Shown: positions 44,717-53,430, counted from the first letter of the stretch. The stretch: 64,000 bases of DNA from Acididesulfobacillus acetoxydans (GCF_902729405.1 NZ_LR746496.1:3100001-3164000); one strand, 5' to 3'. A program made the numbers and translations. The notes: generated by a model not told the origin, from the letters alone.

Positions 44717-45337
44717 TCAGAATTTATGGCTGGAGAACGTTCTGCTAATCATGTCATACCCATTTTTCACATAACGCCTCTCTTTAAACACCCGGACTCT
44801 TTCAAACCCCGCACTTTTAAGAGCGCTTTCATATTCTTCGACAGTGACGGCTCCTCCGAAACAGGCCGCCACCGCTTCAGGGTCCTCTTTAATTGCTTGC
44901 GGCAGCGGATCGTCCGTCATGATGTCCGATACGACAAACCGGCCGCCGCGCTTCAGAACACGATAAATTTCTCGGTAAACAGCCGCCTTGTCCTCAACAT
45001 GATTGATCGCACAGTTGCTGATTACGGCATCCAGAAAAGCATCCGGCAACGGAATATTTTGCATGGAACCCAGGAAGAAGCCCACGTTCTTAAGCCCTGC
45101 CGCCACAGCGTTCTGTTTGGCGGCTTCAATCATCCGGGGCGTAAGATCCAGCCCCCAAGCCATGCCGCCCGGCTGAACCAACTTAGCCGCTTCGAGCGTC
45201 TCCCTTCCCCTGCCACAGCCCAGGTCTAAAACATTCTCCCCGGGCTGCAGAGACAAGAAGACAATATTGCCGCCGCAGCTCAGATTGCTGCCTTCTTCCT
45301 CCGCAGTGTACCTTTTCACAATTTCAAAAACGCTCAT
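44717..45337 (-). CDS. SAM-dependent methyltransferase (ArsM-like)
   Basis: 206 residues. Class I SAM fold: NVLDLGCGRGRETLEAAK (motif I), GLDLTPRMIEAAKQNA, VISNCAINHVEDKAAVYREI and VLKRGGRFVVSDIM. An N-terminal SNLSCGGN and the later AVAACFGGAVTVEEYESALKSAGF resemble arsenite methyltransferase ArsM, with cysteines at comparable places, but one of the usual ArsM cysteines is not evident. It may methylate a metalloid or a small molecule. ATG 45337 has GGAGG five bases upstream. Next downstream is the radical SAM enzyme. Confidence 0.8.
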   Translation of the reverse strand: MSVFEIVKRYTAEEEGSNLSCGGNIVFLSLQPGENVLDLGCGRGRETLEAAKLVQPGGMAWGLDLTPRMIEAAKQNAVAAGLKNVGFFLGSMQNIPLPDAFLDAVISNCAINHVEDKAAVYREIYRVLKRGGRFVVSDIMTDDPLPQAIKEDPEAVAACFGGAVTVEEYESALKSAGFERVRVFKERRYVKNGYDMISRTFSSHKF

Positions 45338-45492
45338 CATTTCCTCCCGCAGCGGTTCCCAGTCAAAAACCGCCGAGCCGAAAGATCTCAGGATGCCCTA
45401 CACCCCTATTGGGTATCCTGCCGCAACCCTATTTTAAACCCGCCTGCAGCTTGAGTCAATTACTTCCCAACTATCCGGCCTATTGAGGAAAC

Positions 45493-45639
45493 CTACGACA
45501 GCTTTTTCAGAACCTCAAGCAAACTTTGGCAATCCGGGCAGCCGGCTTCCGCCCCGCCCTTCTGGCAGGTATCCAAACAATGCTGCAAGGCACGTTTGAC
45601 CACTTCGACTTCCTGTTGACTCAGTGTTACGGTTGGCAT
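45493..45639 (-). CDS. 48-residue cysteine-containing protein
   Basis: Reads MPTVTLSQQEVEVVKRALQH, then CLDTCQKGGAEAGCPDC and QSLLEVLKKLS. Two helices flank a CxxxC...CxxC group that could bind zinc or an Fe-S centre. A strong ribosome site, AGGAGG, eight bases before the ATG, supports translation. It precedes the methyltransferase gene by about 155 bases on the same strand. No family recognised; a metal-binding helper is plausible, a RiPP precursor less so because of its charge. Confidence 0.75.
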   Translation of the reverse strand: MPTVTLSQQEVEVVKRALQHCLDTCQKGGAEAGCPDCQSLLEVLKKLS

Positions 45640-45882
45640 CAAGAAAACCTCCTTCAAAAAATTCTCGGGCGCTGCCCCCGACGCGGCGAGACTAAATCCT
45701 CGGCGAAGTCTAATCCTTGGCCTAAGCGCGAAAACACTTCAGGGAAACGGTTCAAGAAGAGTTTTCCCGGCTTTTGCCCAAAATACTCATCCGGCCGAAA
45801 ATCCGCAAAGAACTCATTCCGCCTTTCCTGCGGTTCCCCGGCACCGCTTCAGCAAGTGACCGCCAAGCACAAAAGCGGAAAA

Positions 45883-47166
45883 TCAGGACCGGCGGGCCCG
45901 GTTCATGAGATAACGTTCCGCATTAACCGCGGCGACGGCCCCGTCCCCGACGGCCGTGGCCACCTGGCGAACTGTCTTGCTGCGAATGTCGCCGGCAACA
46001 AAAACTCCGGGTACATTGGTGCGCATTTCGTCATCCGCTTCCACATACCCCCACTCGTTCAGTTTCACCTCGTCTGCCAAGAGCGCATTCCTCGGCTGCA
46101 TGCCGATATAAACGAACGCTCCGTTCGCTTCTACCCGGCTCATTTGATGGGTTTTGACATTTTCAATCTCCAACCCCTCAAACCTCTTCTCCCCTAGAAT
46201 TCCTCTCGGTTCCGAATCCCAGATCACGCTGATCTTGTCGTTGGCCGCTGCTTCTTCCTGGGCCGTCTTCGAGGCCTGAAAATGATCAAACTGGTGCACG
46301 ATCGTAATACGCTTGACGTAACGCGTTAAATAAACGGCCTCCTCGACGGCGGAATTCCCCCCGCCCACGACAATAACGTGGTCGGCGCCTTCGTAGTTGG
46401 AACCGTCGCAAGTCGCACAATAGTGTATTCCGTTGCCCCTGAATTCCGCCTCCTGCGGGACGGGCAGCCGGCGTGACTCCGCTCCGGTGGCGAGTATGAC
46501 GACGGGAGCACTGTACTCGGCATCCTCCGTTACGATCTTCTTCACATCGCCGCTCAAATCCAGGCTGAAAACTTCTTTCAGATCGTGAATCTGAGCCCCA
46601 AAACTTCTGGCCTGATTAATCATATTCTCTAAAAGGTCGTGCCCATGCACGGTTCCCTGCGTTCCGGGGTAATTGGCGATATGATAAGTCGTCGCCGCCT
46701 GACCGCCCGGGAGCCCTTCATCGATTAGAATAGTATTCAGCCGCGAACGCGCCGTATAGATCGCAGACGTGAGCCCGGCGGGTCCCCCGCCCAGAATCAG
46801 CACATCGGCAGAGATCTTCTCTTTTTCCGTCTCGGCAGCCGAAATTCCCAGAAGCCCCTCAATGGCCAGACGAATCTCCGGTTTGCTGATATACCCGTTT
46901 AAGTGCTGACCGACCTCATGCCCACTCTGAAAAAACAAAACCGTAGGACTTCCCTTGACTCCATAACTCTCGGCTAAGGGACGATTGGCTTGGCGCAGGA
47001 TCTTCAGAAATTTAGCCTGGGGATATTTTTCCGCCATTCGCTCATAGATGGGGGCGAGTTGGGCGCAGGGAGCACAGTCTTCGGAATAAAAATCGACTAC
47101 GACCAAACCCTGCGTCGTTTGCAGTTCATGCAGGAATTCCTCGCTGTTCACATGCTCAATACTCAT
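45883..47166 (-). CDS. Thioredoxin / thioredoxin reductase fusion
   Basis: About 427 residues. Residues 1-100 are a thioredoxin domain with active site SEDCAPCAQLAPIY and the cis-Pro loop GSPTVLFF. From about 115 a full TrxB-type flavoprotein follows: LILGGGPAGLTSAIYTARS (FAD), CATCDGSNYEG (redox pair), VVGGGNSAVEEAVYL (NADPH), GVFVAGDIRSKTVRQV (FAD). Fusing the two lets the reductase feed its own thioredoxin. TrxA-TrxB order is rarer than the TrxB-TrxA order found in Mycobacterium leprae. ATG 47166 (AAGGAG 12 bases before) is preferred to one nine codons upstream. Confidence 0.93.
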   Translation of the reverse strand: MSIEHVNSEEFLHELQTTQGLVVVDFYSEDCAPCAQLAPIYERMAEKYPQAKFLKILRQANRPLAESYGVKGSPTVLFFQSGHEVGQHLNGYISKPEIRLAIEGLLGISAAETEKEKISADVLILGGGPAGLTSAIYTARSRLNTILIDEGLPGGQAATTYHIANYPGTQGTVHGHDLLENMINQARSFGAQIHDLKEVFSLDLSGDVKKIVTEDAEYSAPVVILATGAESRRLPVPQEAEFRGNGIHYCATCDGSNYEGADHVIVVGGGNSAVEEAVYLTRYVKRITIVHQFDHFQASKTAQEEAAANDKISVIWDSEPRGILGEKRFEGLEIENVKTHQMSRVEANGAFVYIGMQPRNALLADEVKLNEWGYVEADDEMRTNVPGVFVAGDIRSKTVRQVATAVGDGAVAAVNAERYLMNRARRS

Positions 47167-47805
47167 CCTATTTTCGCACTCCTTCTTGCTCATCTTAACT
47201 CTCTTCTGCCGCGCGGCCGCCTGAGCCGTCGCTGCAAAACTTTGGCCCGACTTTTTGTTTTGCCTGTCAGAATCTTCTCCAATTACCTATACCCCGTTAG
47301 GGTACCCTACGTTCATCAATATATGCGAAAGGAAGCGTTTTGTCAACAGAATTTTGTCACCAACCCATATGTTTTTCCTTTTTAAAGAATATATACATAC
47401 TCCTCAGGTGAGCTTTTCGACCTTCCGCGCGCACACGTGACGTGACCTGACCTGAACTTGGTTCGCAAATTCCGTCGCAAATCCCTCGGACACCGTCGGG
47501 GGTGCGCAAGTACCTCCTCTTCGTCATAAGAAAAAAAGGAACCCCCGCGAACGCATTTCGCATTCTGCGGGGGTTCGTCATGCTCTGCGGAGGTTCATTA
47601 TGCTCCGCGGGGGATTCTTCCACTCCGTCACCCGTTCTTACTCTGACAAATACAGTTTTCATCATCTTATGGTGCCGCCTAGGCTAGGGTGCCATAGGGG
47701 TCTGCTCTGAAAATAGCCCTTTGCCCGGACGGCTCGCTTAGCTTGTGCGCTCCGACGGCCATTTTCAGGCTCTGATAGTGCCGCCCAAGCAATACGGAGA
47801 TCCGC
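47167..47805. other. 639-base intergenic region with terminator, repeats and a long inverted repeat
   Basis: No gene is seen. 47530-47575 is the terminator of the hdr operon. 47566-47615 has three copies of a unit like GCGG(G/A)GGTTC-ATTATGCTC. 47690-47775 has CTGAAAATAGCC and GGCCATTTTCAG about 47 bases apart, between two copies of GTGCCGCC, giving a long stem-loop of unknown role. Confidence 0.6.
47530..47575 (-). terminator. Terminator of the Hdr-like operon
   Basis: Minus strand: AACCCCCGC, 18-base loop, GCGGGGGTT, then CCTTTTTTTC. It lies about 230 bases after the last hdr gene. Confidence 0.8.
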
Positions 47806-48672
47806 CTAGCTAATCTTCTCCAGAACCGGAGCCGTACTCACGACATGCTTGCGCATACCCAGTTCAGCCCGGGAAATTCCCAGCGCCAGGCCCAGGAGTT
47901 CCGTAAGATAGAGAACCGGTACTTTCGCTTCTTTTCCCGTCGCCTTGGTCATCGCATTCTGGCGCAGATCCAAGTTGGACATACACATAGGGCAGGCCGT
48001 CGCGACCGCGTCGGCTCCGCTGTCTTTGGCCTCGTAGATAATCCGTCCGCTCAGTTCAATGACAACGTCCGGGCGCGTAAGAACATGGGCAGCGCCGCAA
48101 CATTCCGTCTTCGCTCCCCAGGCCACCACGTCTGCCCCCAAAGCTTCAAGCAGATGATCCATACTCAGCGGGTTGACGGGGTGATCAAAACGGGCAATTT
48201 TTGCGGGCCGGGTCAACATACAGCCATAATAGGGCGCAATCCTCAAGCCCTTCAAAGGCCGTTTGACTTTGGCGGAAATTTTATCAATCCCAACCCTCTC
48301 CACCAGGAACTCCAAGATATTCATGACATGTACGCTGTTGCCGTACGTCATCCCCAGGACCCCTTCCACCCGGCGCTGGGTTTCCCGATTTCCGGCACAT
48401 TCGAGTTCCGCCGTGCGCAAATGGTTAAAACAAGCGGCACAGGGGGCCAGCACCTCTTTCATCCCCGCCCGCTCGGCCAAAGCCAAATTGCGGGCTGGAA
48501 GAGCCAGGGCCAACAAGTGATCGGTCTGGTGAGCCGGGGTCGAGCCGCAGCAGTTCCAGTCCGGAATTTCCTCCAACTGCACATCCAGGTTCTTGCAAAC
48601 GGCCTGAGTGGAAGACTCATAGTTCTTAGCCGTCGAATGCAAAGAACACCCGGGAAAATAGCCGCTTTTCAT
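47806..48672 (-). CDS. hdrB: HdrB-like protein (two CCG domains)
   Basis: 288 residues with both cysteine-rich CCG motifs: PGCSLHST, NCCGSTPAH, APCAACFNHL in the first and YGCMLTRP, ECCGAAHVL, ACPMCMSNL in the second. These bind the noncubane [4Fe-4S] clusters of heterodisulfide reductase. Its start overlaps the HdrC-like gene before it by 4 bases. Last gene of the cluster. Probably reduces a thiol-disulfide carrier with electrons from the HdrA-like flavoprotein; substrate not known. Confidence 0.9.
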   Translation of the reverse strand: MKSGYFPGCSLHSTAKNYESSTQAVCKNLDVQLEEIPDWNCCGSTPAHQTDHLLALALPARNLALAERAGMKEVLAPCAACFNHLRTAELECAGNRETQRRVEGVLGMTYGNSVHVMNILEFLVERVGIDKISAKVKRPLKGLRIAPYYGCMLTRPAKIARFDHPVNPLSMDHLLEALGADVVAWGAKTECCGAAHVLTRPDVVIELSGRIIYEAKDSGADAVATACPMCMSNLDLRQNAMTKATGKEAKVPVLYLTELLGLALGISRAELGMRKHVVSTAPVLEKIS

Positions 48673-49253
48673 GAAGCAACCCCTCCCCGCATCTTTTCAA
48701 TCTTGGCAAAAATCTGCTCTACCTGGGCCTGACCCTGAATCTTGTGAGCAAAGACATCCCCCATGCCCATGATGCCTTTGACAAACATGGGCGGACCAAT
48801 GGGGATCAAGGACGTGACATCCCGCACCAGTTCCCCCTGACTGAGCATGTTCTTGACCATAAGGTTGACTTCATGCATGCGCCCGCCCTTTCGGACCTCC
48901 CCCAGAAAGATTTGGTTCATTTTGGGAATCTTCACTTCACGGGAGACATATCCTTCTTCTTTGGCCAGTTCCCTCAGGACGTTCATCACCTCGTACATCT
49001 CAAAGCCGGCCGGACACTGGGCCCCGCAGGTACCGCACTGGATGCACATCTGAATCGCTTTGCTGGAAAGCAGCTGATCTTTCAATCCATAGACAATCAT
49101 CTCCAGGATGGAATTCGGAGCATAGTCCATAATCCCGGAAAACGGACAGCCGCCGGAACATTTACTGCATTGGTAACATTCCTGAACTTTTTGCCCGCTG
49201 CGGGCCTCGACTTCCTCAAGCAGGCTGTGTTTCTCTTCCAGTAGAACTTTCAC
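48669..49253 (-). CDS. hdrC: HdrC-like 2[4Fe-4S] protein
   Basis: 194 residues with CYQCSKCSGGCPFSG and CIQCGTCGAQCPAGF, the ferredoxin pair of HdrC. A GTG at 49253 preceded by AGGTGA is the best start; the open frame goes further to a TTG lacking a ribosome site. It overlaps the preceding HdrC-like gene and the following HdrB-like gene, so all three are translationally coupled. Carries electrons between HdrA and HdrB. Confidence 0.88.
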   Translation of the reverse strand: MKVLLEEKHSLLEEVEARSGQKVQECYQCSKCSGGCPFSGIMDYAPNSILEMIVYGLKDQLLSSKAIQMCIQCGTCGAQCPAGFEMYEVMNVLRELAKEEGYVSREVKIPKMNQIFLGEVRKGGRMHEVNLMVKNMLSQGELVRDVTSLIPIGPPMFVKGIMGMGDVFAHKIQGQAQVEQIFAKIEKMRGGVAS

Positions 49254-49638
49254 TCGCTTCACCTTCTTCTTGGTGTTTGGCACAGTGTTCAAATTTATAA
49301 TAGATCATAGACGGCTTTTCATACTTGGGCTCGATACCCCGCCGCCCAGCCTCTTCGCGCAAAACGGCCATAATTTCATTCAGGGGCAAACCGACCGGAC
49401 AAACTGCCTGACAGGCCGAGCAGCTGCGGCCGCAGAGCCAAATCATGCGGCTGTCCAAGACCTTCCCGTCCTGGCAATCGAGCAGAGATTCCACCACTTG
49501 GCGCGGGGTCAGGTCGAATTCCTCGGAATGAACACAACCACCGCCACATTTTGAACACTGCAGACAGCTCGTAAGAGATTTTCCGATCGACTGCTCCACC
49601 ATAGTGCGGATGCCGTCTTCATCAATTTTCAAACGCAT
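49216..49638 (-). CDS. Short HdrC-like iron-sulfur protein
   Basis: 140 residues with CLQCSKCGGGCVHSEEFD and CGRSCSACQAVCPVG, again HdrC-type clusters, but the protein lacks the long C-terminal part. The tail (HQEEGEASESSTGRETQPA) is low complexity. Second of three HdrC-like genes in the cluster. It may be an electron adaptor between the HdrA-like subunit and the following HdrCB pair. Confidence 0.85.
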   Translation of the reverse strand: MRLKIDEDGIRTMVEQSIGKSLTSCLQCSKCGGGCVHSEEFDLTPRQVVESLLDCQDGKVLDSRMIWLCGRSCSACQAVCPVGLPLNEIMAVLREEAGRRGIEPKYEKPSMIYYKFEHCAKHQEEGEASESSTGRETQPA

Positions 49639-49689
49639 CGTTTTATCACCTCTATAGAACCCCTATAGCTCTCCCTGTCTAACTCCGTC

Positions 49690-49770
49690 GAATTCCGCAG
49701 TCTCCATTGCACTCCGTCAGTCTCCATTGCACCGCGTCAGTCTCCATTGTACTCCGTCGGACTTCTCCGC
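49690..49770. repeat. 24-bp tandem repeat, ACTCCGTCAGTCTCCATTGC type
   Basis: Three copies in tandem upstream of the short HdrC-like gene, in the 240-base gap after the HdrA-like gene. Confidence 0.85.
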
Positions 49771-49880
49771 AATCCCATGGGAACCTCTCTGCCCCACTAG
49801 AAACTGCGGCAAGCGCCGCTGGCGTGCCAAGAGGTCCGGAAGAGCCCTTACACTCGAACCTCGCACTTCGAAGACTCGGT

Positions 49881-50894
49881 TCAGCGGCTGAGGATCAGGG
49901 CCTCGCTCGCCGCCAACCCCCCCATCGCCACCGCCGCGGCTATCTCCATCGGTTGAGTGCAGCTCCCCGCCAAGAAAATGCCTTCTTTCGAGGAATGACA
50001 AGGGCGGACATTGGCCTCCGCTTCCCGGAAAAAACCGTATTCGTCGGTCGCGATCCCCAGGATTCCGGCCAGAGCACGCGAGCCTTGCGGGGGCTCCATA
50101 GCCGAGGCCAACACCACCAAATCCGCTTCCACTTCCACCGGATTTCCGATGAGCGAGTCCTCGGCCCGGACCAGCAGCTTGTCGCCCGACTCGATCACCT
50201 TGGCCACGCGCCCGCGGATATAGCGGACATTATATTTCTCCATGGCCTCGCGGATAAACTCTTCGTATCCCTTGCCCAGCGCGCGAATGTCAATGTAGAA
50301 GACATAAGCCTTGGCCTCGGGATTAGCCTGTTTTAACATGATGGCATGTTTGGCGGAGTATGAGCAGCAGATCTTGCTGCAGTAGCGGTACCCTTTCGCC
50401 TTGTCCCGAGAACCCACGCAGTGGACAAAGACAACCCGCGCCGGCCCCTGCGGTAACCGTCCCTCAGCCGCCATCTTCTCGAATTCCAGGCTTGTGACGA
50501 CTTTTGCCGAACGCCCATAGGCATATTCCGTATAAGCCGTGGGTTCCATATAGTGGAACCCGGCCGCCACGACAATAGCAGCGACTTGTTCCGTCCGTCT
50601 GCCGGACGGCGTCCCGAGTTCCACCGTAAAATTACCGGCCTCTCCGCGGCAGGACTCCAGCGTGGTCCGGGGTAAGATTTCGATTCCGGCGAGTTCCTCT
50701 GCCGTTTTGATCTCCCGGGTTACGATCCCCTTGGCGTCCGCCAGAACCGGAAACGTGTAGGTCAACTTGGCGAAATTCCCCCCCAGGTGTCCTTCTTTTT
50801 CGATTAGGAGGGCCGTTCCGCCATTTTGGGCGATTTTTTGCGCCGCCGTGATTCCGGCGATACCCCCGCCAATGATTAACGTTTTCTTAGCCAA
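49881..50894 (-). CDS. hdrA: HdrA-like flavoprotein (short, QmoA-like)
   Basis: About 338 residues: FAD site LIIGGGIAGITAAQKIAQ, ALLIEKEGHLGGNF, then VVFVHCVGSRDKAKGYRYCSKICCSYSAKHAI (the HdrA cysteine region) and a C-terminal FAD motif GIFLAGSCTQPMEIAAAVAMGG. It lacks the N-terminal [4Fe-4S] region and C-terminal ferredoxin domains of full HdrA, as in QmoA proteins of sulfate reducers. TTG start at 50894 chosen, because GGAGGG lies seven bases before. It joins two HdrBC sets; whether it bifurcates electrons cannot be told from sequence. Confidence 0.88.
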   Translation of the reverse strand: MAKKTLIIGGGIAGITAAQKIAQNGGTALLIEKEGHLGGNFAKLTYTFPVLADAKGIVTREIKTAEELAGIEILPRTTLESCRGEAGNFTVELGTPSGRRTEQVAAIVVAAGFHYMEPTAYTEYAYGRSAKVVTSLEFEKMAAEGRLPQGPARVVFVHCVGSRDKAKGYRYCSKICCSYSAKHAIMLKQANPEAKAYVFYIDIRALGKGYEEFIREAMEKYNVRYIRGRVAKVIESGDKLLVRAEDSLIGNPVEVEADLVVLASAMEPPQGSRALAGILGIATDEYGFFREAEANVRPCHSSKEGIFLAGSCTQPMEIAAAVAMGGLAASEALILSR

Positions 50895-50910
50895 AGTCTC
50901 TCCCTCCTTC

Positions 50911-51840
50911 TCAGCGTCCAACCCGATCCCAGACCTCTTCCAGGCGCTTCCGCCCGCTGATGTGGGCCGCAAAAGCTAATTTTCCCTCAGGCACTCCCAA
51001 GGCCATTCCCACAAGTTGGGCGATATGCAGGACCGGTGTTTGATAATCCGTGCCCTGGCGAAAATTCAGTTGTTGTTGGACCCGATCCAGTTGGCTGTGG
51101 CAATAAGGGCATTGGACGATGAGCAAGTCAGGATCCGCTTCCCGGACGGAGTCCAGCTTGCGCTGCGTGTGCTCCAAGGAGAGGTCCTTACCGTTGATGA
51201 TTTGCGTAAATCCGGTGCCGCAGCACTCCCGGTTGGCTGTATAAGGCACCACCGTTCCGCCCATCAGCTCAATGAGTTCTTCCATGTAGCTGGGCATTTG
51301 CGCATCGTCGATGGCCGAATATTTTCCTCCCCCCAAATAGTGACAGCCATAGTGGGTGGCTGCCCGCACCCCTGCCAAAGGGCGTTTAACTTTTTTGGCA
51401 ATGTCGTCTTTAAGACGATAGAAAAGTTCTGCGATATGAAAGACCTGACCGCTGCCCTCATAACTGCGTCCCATCATGTTGAGCATCATATTGACGCTGG
51501 CTTTCACTTCCTCATTATGGTTCATGAAATGTCCGAATTCATTGAGAAAAGTCCAGCAGCCATTGCAGACCACACACGTGTCCAAATTTTTCTCCTCCGC
51601 CAAGGAGAGATTGCGCGCCACAGCGGGCATGGAGGCCGTGGGAGCCGCCACATTGGCAAACGTCACGAACCCGCCGCAGCAAGTCTGTTCCTCCGACTCC
51701 ACCGGTTCCACACCGAGAAGACGCAGAGATTCCGTCCCGCAGGCCTCGATGCCGGGGTACTTATTGCTGGCCACACAGCTTTTGAAAAAGAAGATCTGTT
51801 CCGGTTTCGGAATCTGCGCCACTTTATCCAGCCTGGGCAT
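50911..51840 (-). CDS. hdrB: HdrB-like protein (two CCG domains)
   Basis: 309 residues. First CCG motif: SCVASNKYPG, QTCCGGFVTF, CVVCNGCWTF; second: THYGCHYLGGG, RECCGTGFTQ, VQCPYCHSQL. Start ATG 51840 after GGGAGGG; it overlaps the preceding HdrC-like gene by 17 bases. With HdrC and HdrA neighbours on either side it would reduce a disulfide or link to another carrier. The longer upstream frame is excluded, because it overlaps the neighbouring gene by over 100 bases and is Arg/Ser rich. Confidence 0.9.
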   Translation of the reverse strand: MPRLDKVAQIPKPEQIFFFKSCVASNKYPGIEACGTESLRLLGVEPVESEEQTCCGGFVTFANVAAPTASMPAVARNLSLAEEKNLDTCVVCNGCWTFLNEFGHFMNHNEEVKASVNMMLNMMGRSYEGSGQVFHIAELFYRLKDDIAKKVKRPLAGVRAATHYGCHYLGGGKYSAIDDAQMPSYMEELIELMGGTVVPYTANRECCGTGFTQIINGKDLSLEHTQRKLDSVREADPDLLIVQCPYCHSQLDRVQQQLNFRQGTDYQTPVLHIAQLVGMALGVPEGKLAFAAHISGRKRLEEVWDRVGR

Positions 51841-52537
51841 GTTTTTTCCCTCCCGGTTCGCCATAATTATAGAAACGATAGTGGGTTTTGACCTTGCCGA
51901 CTTTGGAAGGCATCGGCTTCCTCTTGCAGCGCTTGGCCTGCTCATCCGTACAGCTCTTGCAATCCAGGAGCTCGACCCCGCCGATTTGCTTCATAAAGGC
52001 CGTCATCCCGCTGAGATCTGAGATCATGTTGATCTCCGCCACTCCGCGCGCACTGACCTTGCGCTCGGGCGGGAGTCCGGCTTCCGCCCGTATTTTCCCT
52101 ATATCCCCAACAGTATCAAGCACATAGGGGTTCCGTTCGAAGGTCGAGACCGTGATCCCGTCCTTGAGATAACTCTTCTCCGCGTACCCCTCCAACTGTT
52201 TAACGTCCTCCCAGCCATAGCCTTCGTTCATAGCGGCCAGCCGAAACATAAAGACGAAGAAGGGAAAATTGATATCCATGGGGCAAACCGAATAACAACC
52301 GCTGCAGAAAAAACATTGCCAGAGTTCGACACTGGAGAGAACCCGCTTAACATTGCCGAAAACCAGGTCCCGGATGATCTTGCGCGGATTGTAACTCGGT
52401 GTGACCGCCGCGGCCGGGCACTGTCCGGTGCATTTTCCGCACTGGAGACACTTCTCCGCCTCGTTGACAAACCCCATAGCAATCGGTTTAAAGCTTTCGT
52501 AGAACTCGTCGCTCCAATCTTTCACTTTTTCCAGCAT
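51824..52537 (-). CDS. hdrC: HdrC-like iron-sulfur protein
   Basis: 237 residues, with CLQCGKCTGQCPAAAVTP and CFFCSGCYSVCPMDINF, the two HdrC ferredoxin motifs, and a C-terminal addition rich in basic residues and cysteines (LLDCKSCTDEQAKRCKRK), absent from ordinary HdrC. That extra part may bind another metal centre. Overlaps the HdrB-like gene. It follows a small helical protein gene by 10 bases. Confidence 0.88.
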   Translation of the reverse strand: MLEKVKDWSDEFYESFKPIAMGFVNEAEKCLQCGKCTGQCPAAAVTPSYNPRKIIRDLVFGNVKRVLSSVELWQCFFCSGCYSVCPMDINFPFFVFMFRLAAMNEGYGWEDVKQLEGYAEKSYLKDGITVSTFERNPYVLDTVGDIGKIRAEAGLPPERKVSARGVAEINMISDLSGMTAFMKQIGGVELLDCKSCTDEQAKRCKRKPMPSKVGKVKTHYRFYNYGEPGGKKHAQAG

Positions 52538-52547
52538 CGCGTCCCAC

Positions 52548-52790
52548 CTATCCCTCTCTCTTACCGCTTACGGCCGCTTTCATCATGGGCATCATCTGTG
52601 GCACAAACTTCAGGAGATCAACCCTCGTGTCTTTGCCGTGCATGGCGAACTTGACCATACCGGGCATCATTTTCATCATTCGCCCCAGGGGCATCTCCAG
52701 ACTGAAGAGTTCCCGGAAATAGGAAAGTGTGCGCTCCGCCGCTTCCCGACTTGTCTCTTGGCCGTACTCCTCCATAAAATTCTCCGCCAT
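52548..52790 (-). CDS. Small hypothetical protein in the Hdr cluster
   Basis: 80 residues, helical and Met-rich: MAENFMEEYGQETSREAAER and FRELFSLEMPLGRMMKMMPGMVKFAMHG, ending DLLKFVPQMMPMMKAAVSGK. The Met-rich stretch suggests membrane or hydrophobic contact rather than metal. It precedes the HdrC-like gene by 10 bases. No family recognised; likely an accessory subunit. Confidence 0.65.
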   Translation of the reverse strand: MAENFMEEYGQETSREAAERTLSYFRELFSLEMPLGRMMKMMPGMVKFAMHGKDTRVDLLKFVPQMMPMMKAAVSGKREG

Positions 52791-52837
52791 CTCTCTTACC
52801 TCCCTCTGAACTAACCGGCTCACTGCAACCGCTTAGG

Positions 52838-53092
52838 TCACTCATAGAGACTCAAGCACTGACCCCGACAACCCAAACTGAAAATCTCCCCTGGGGACAA
52901 AGGATTGTACAAAGGCTTAAAAAAGTCGCAACGGGCACATTCCGATAAATTAAGAGCATAGTTCAGCCCGCCGCATTTTGGGCAAGTAATCTCTTTCACA
53001 TTTTTGGGCAAAGGGCTGACCTTCTCCAACACCATAAAAAACTTGGGACGAAATTCGGCGATGAGCTGACCGCACTTCGAGCAATTGAGCAT
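52838..53092 (-). CDS. Zinc-ribbon hypothetical protein at the head of the Hdr cluster
   Basis: 84 residues with MLNCSKCGQLIAEF, ITCPKCGGLNYA and SECARCDFF, three CxxC pairs, and a last cysteine in LGCRGQCLSLYE. This fits one or two zinc ribbons or an Fe-S site. ATG 53092, or the GTG six bases before it, follows GGAGGGGG. It lies 47 bases before the Met-rich gene on the same strand and may be the first gene of the Hdr-like operon. Function unknown. Confidence 0.7.
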   Translation of the reverse strand: MLNCSKCGQLIAEFRPKFFMVLEKVSPLPKNVKEITCPKCGGLNYALNLSECARCDFFKPLYNPLSPGEIFSLGCRGQCLSLYE

Positions 53093-53385
53093 AATCACTA
53101 TGCCCCCTCCCCCCTGGCAGGGGTCCAATTCCTAAATCAAGGATACACCCGAACCAGATCCGGGGTCAATAAGTTTTTCCCAATACAGAATATCTATACA
53201 TCGCATTCCGGAGTCCAGATTAGTTCAAAAGGCAGTGGCTTTTGGCCAAACGCTCACTCCGTACCCCATTCCGTTTTTTAGTTCCAACATTTGATTGGGT
53301 CCATTTTGGGTCTGCTCCATGTCCGTATTCATTGCTGTCGCAGACTCAATCTGCGACAAATTCATCCAGCGCACCACGAAAGAAA

Positions 53386-53430
53386 GAGCCGATAACTGTG
53401 AACTCTCACATGTTATCGGCTCCGCGTTTT
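53386..53430 (+). terminator. Terminator-like hairpin
   Basis: GAGCCGATAAC-TGTGA pairs with TCACA-T-GTTATCGGCTC around a 4-base loop, then CGCGTTTT. No intact gene lies directly before it. Confidence 0.6.

Noticed and set aside
51016-51891. Plus-strand frames opposite the Hdr-like genes (also 47845-48732)
   Set aside because: Both are His/Arg-rich antisense shadows of CCG-domain genes.
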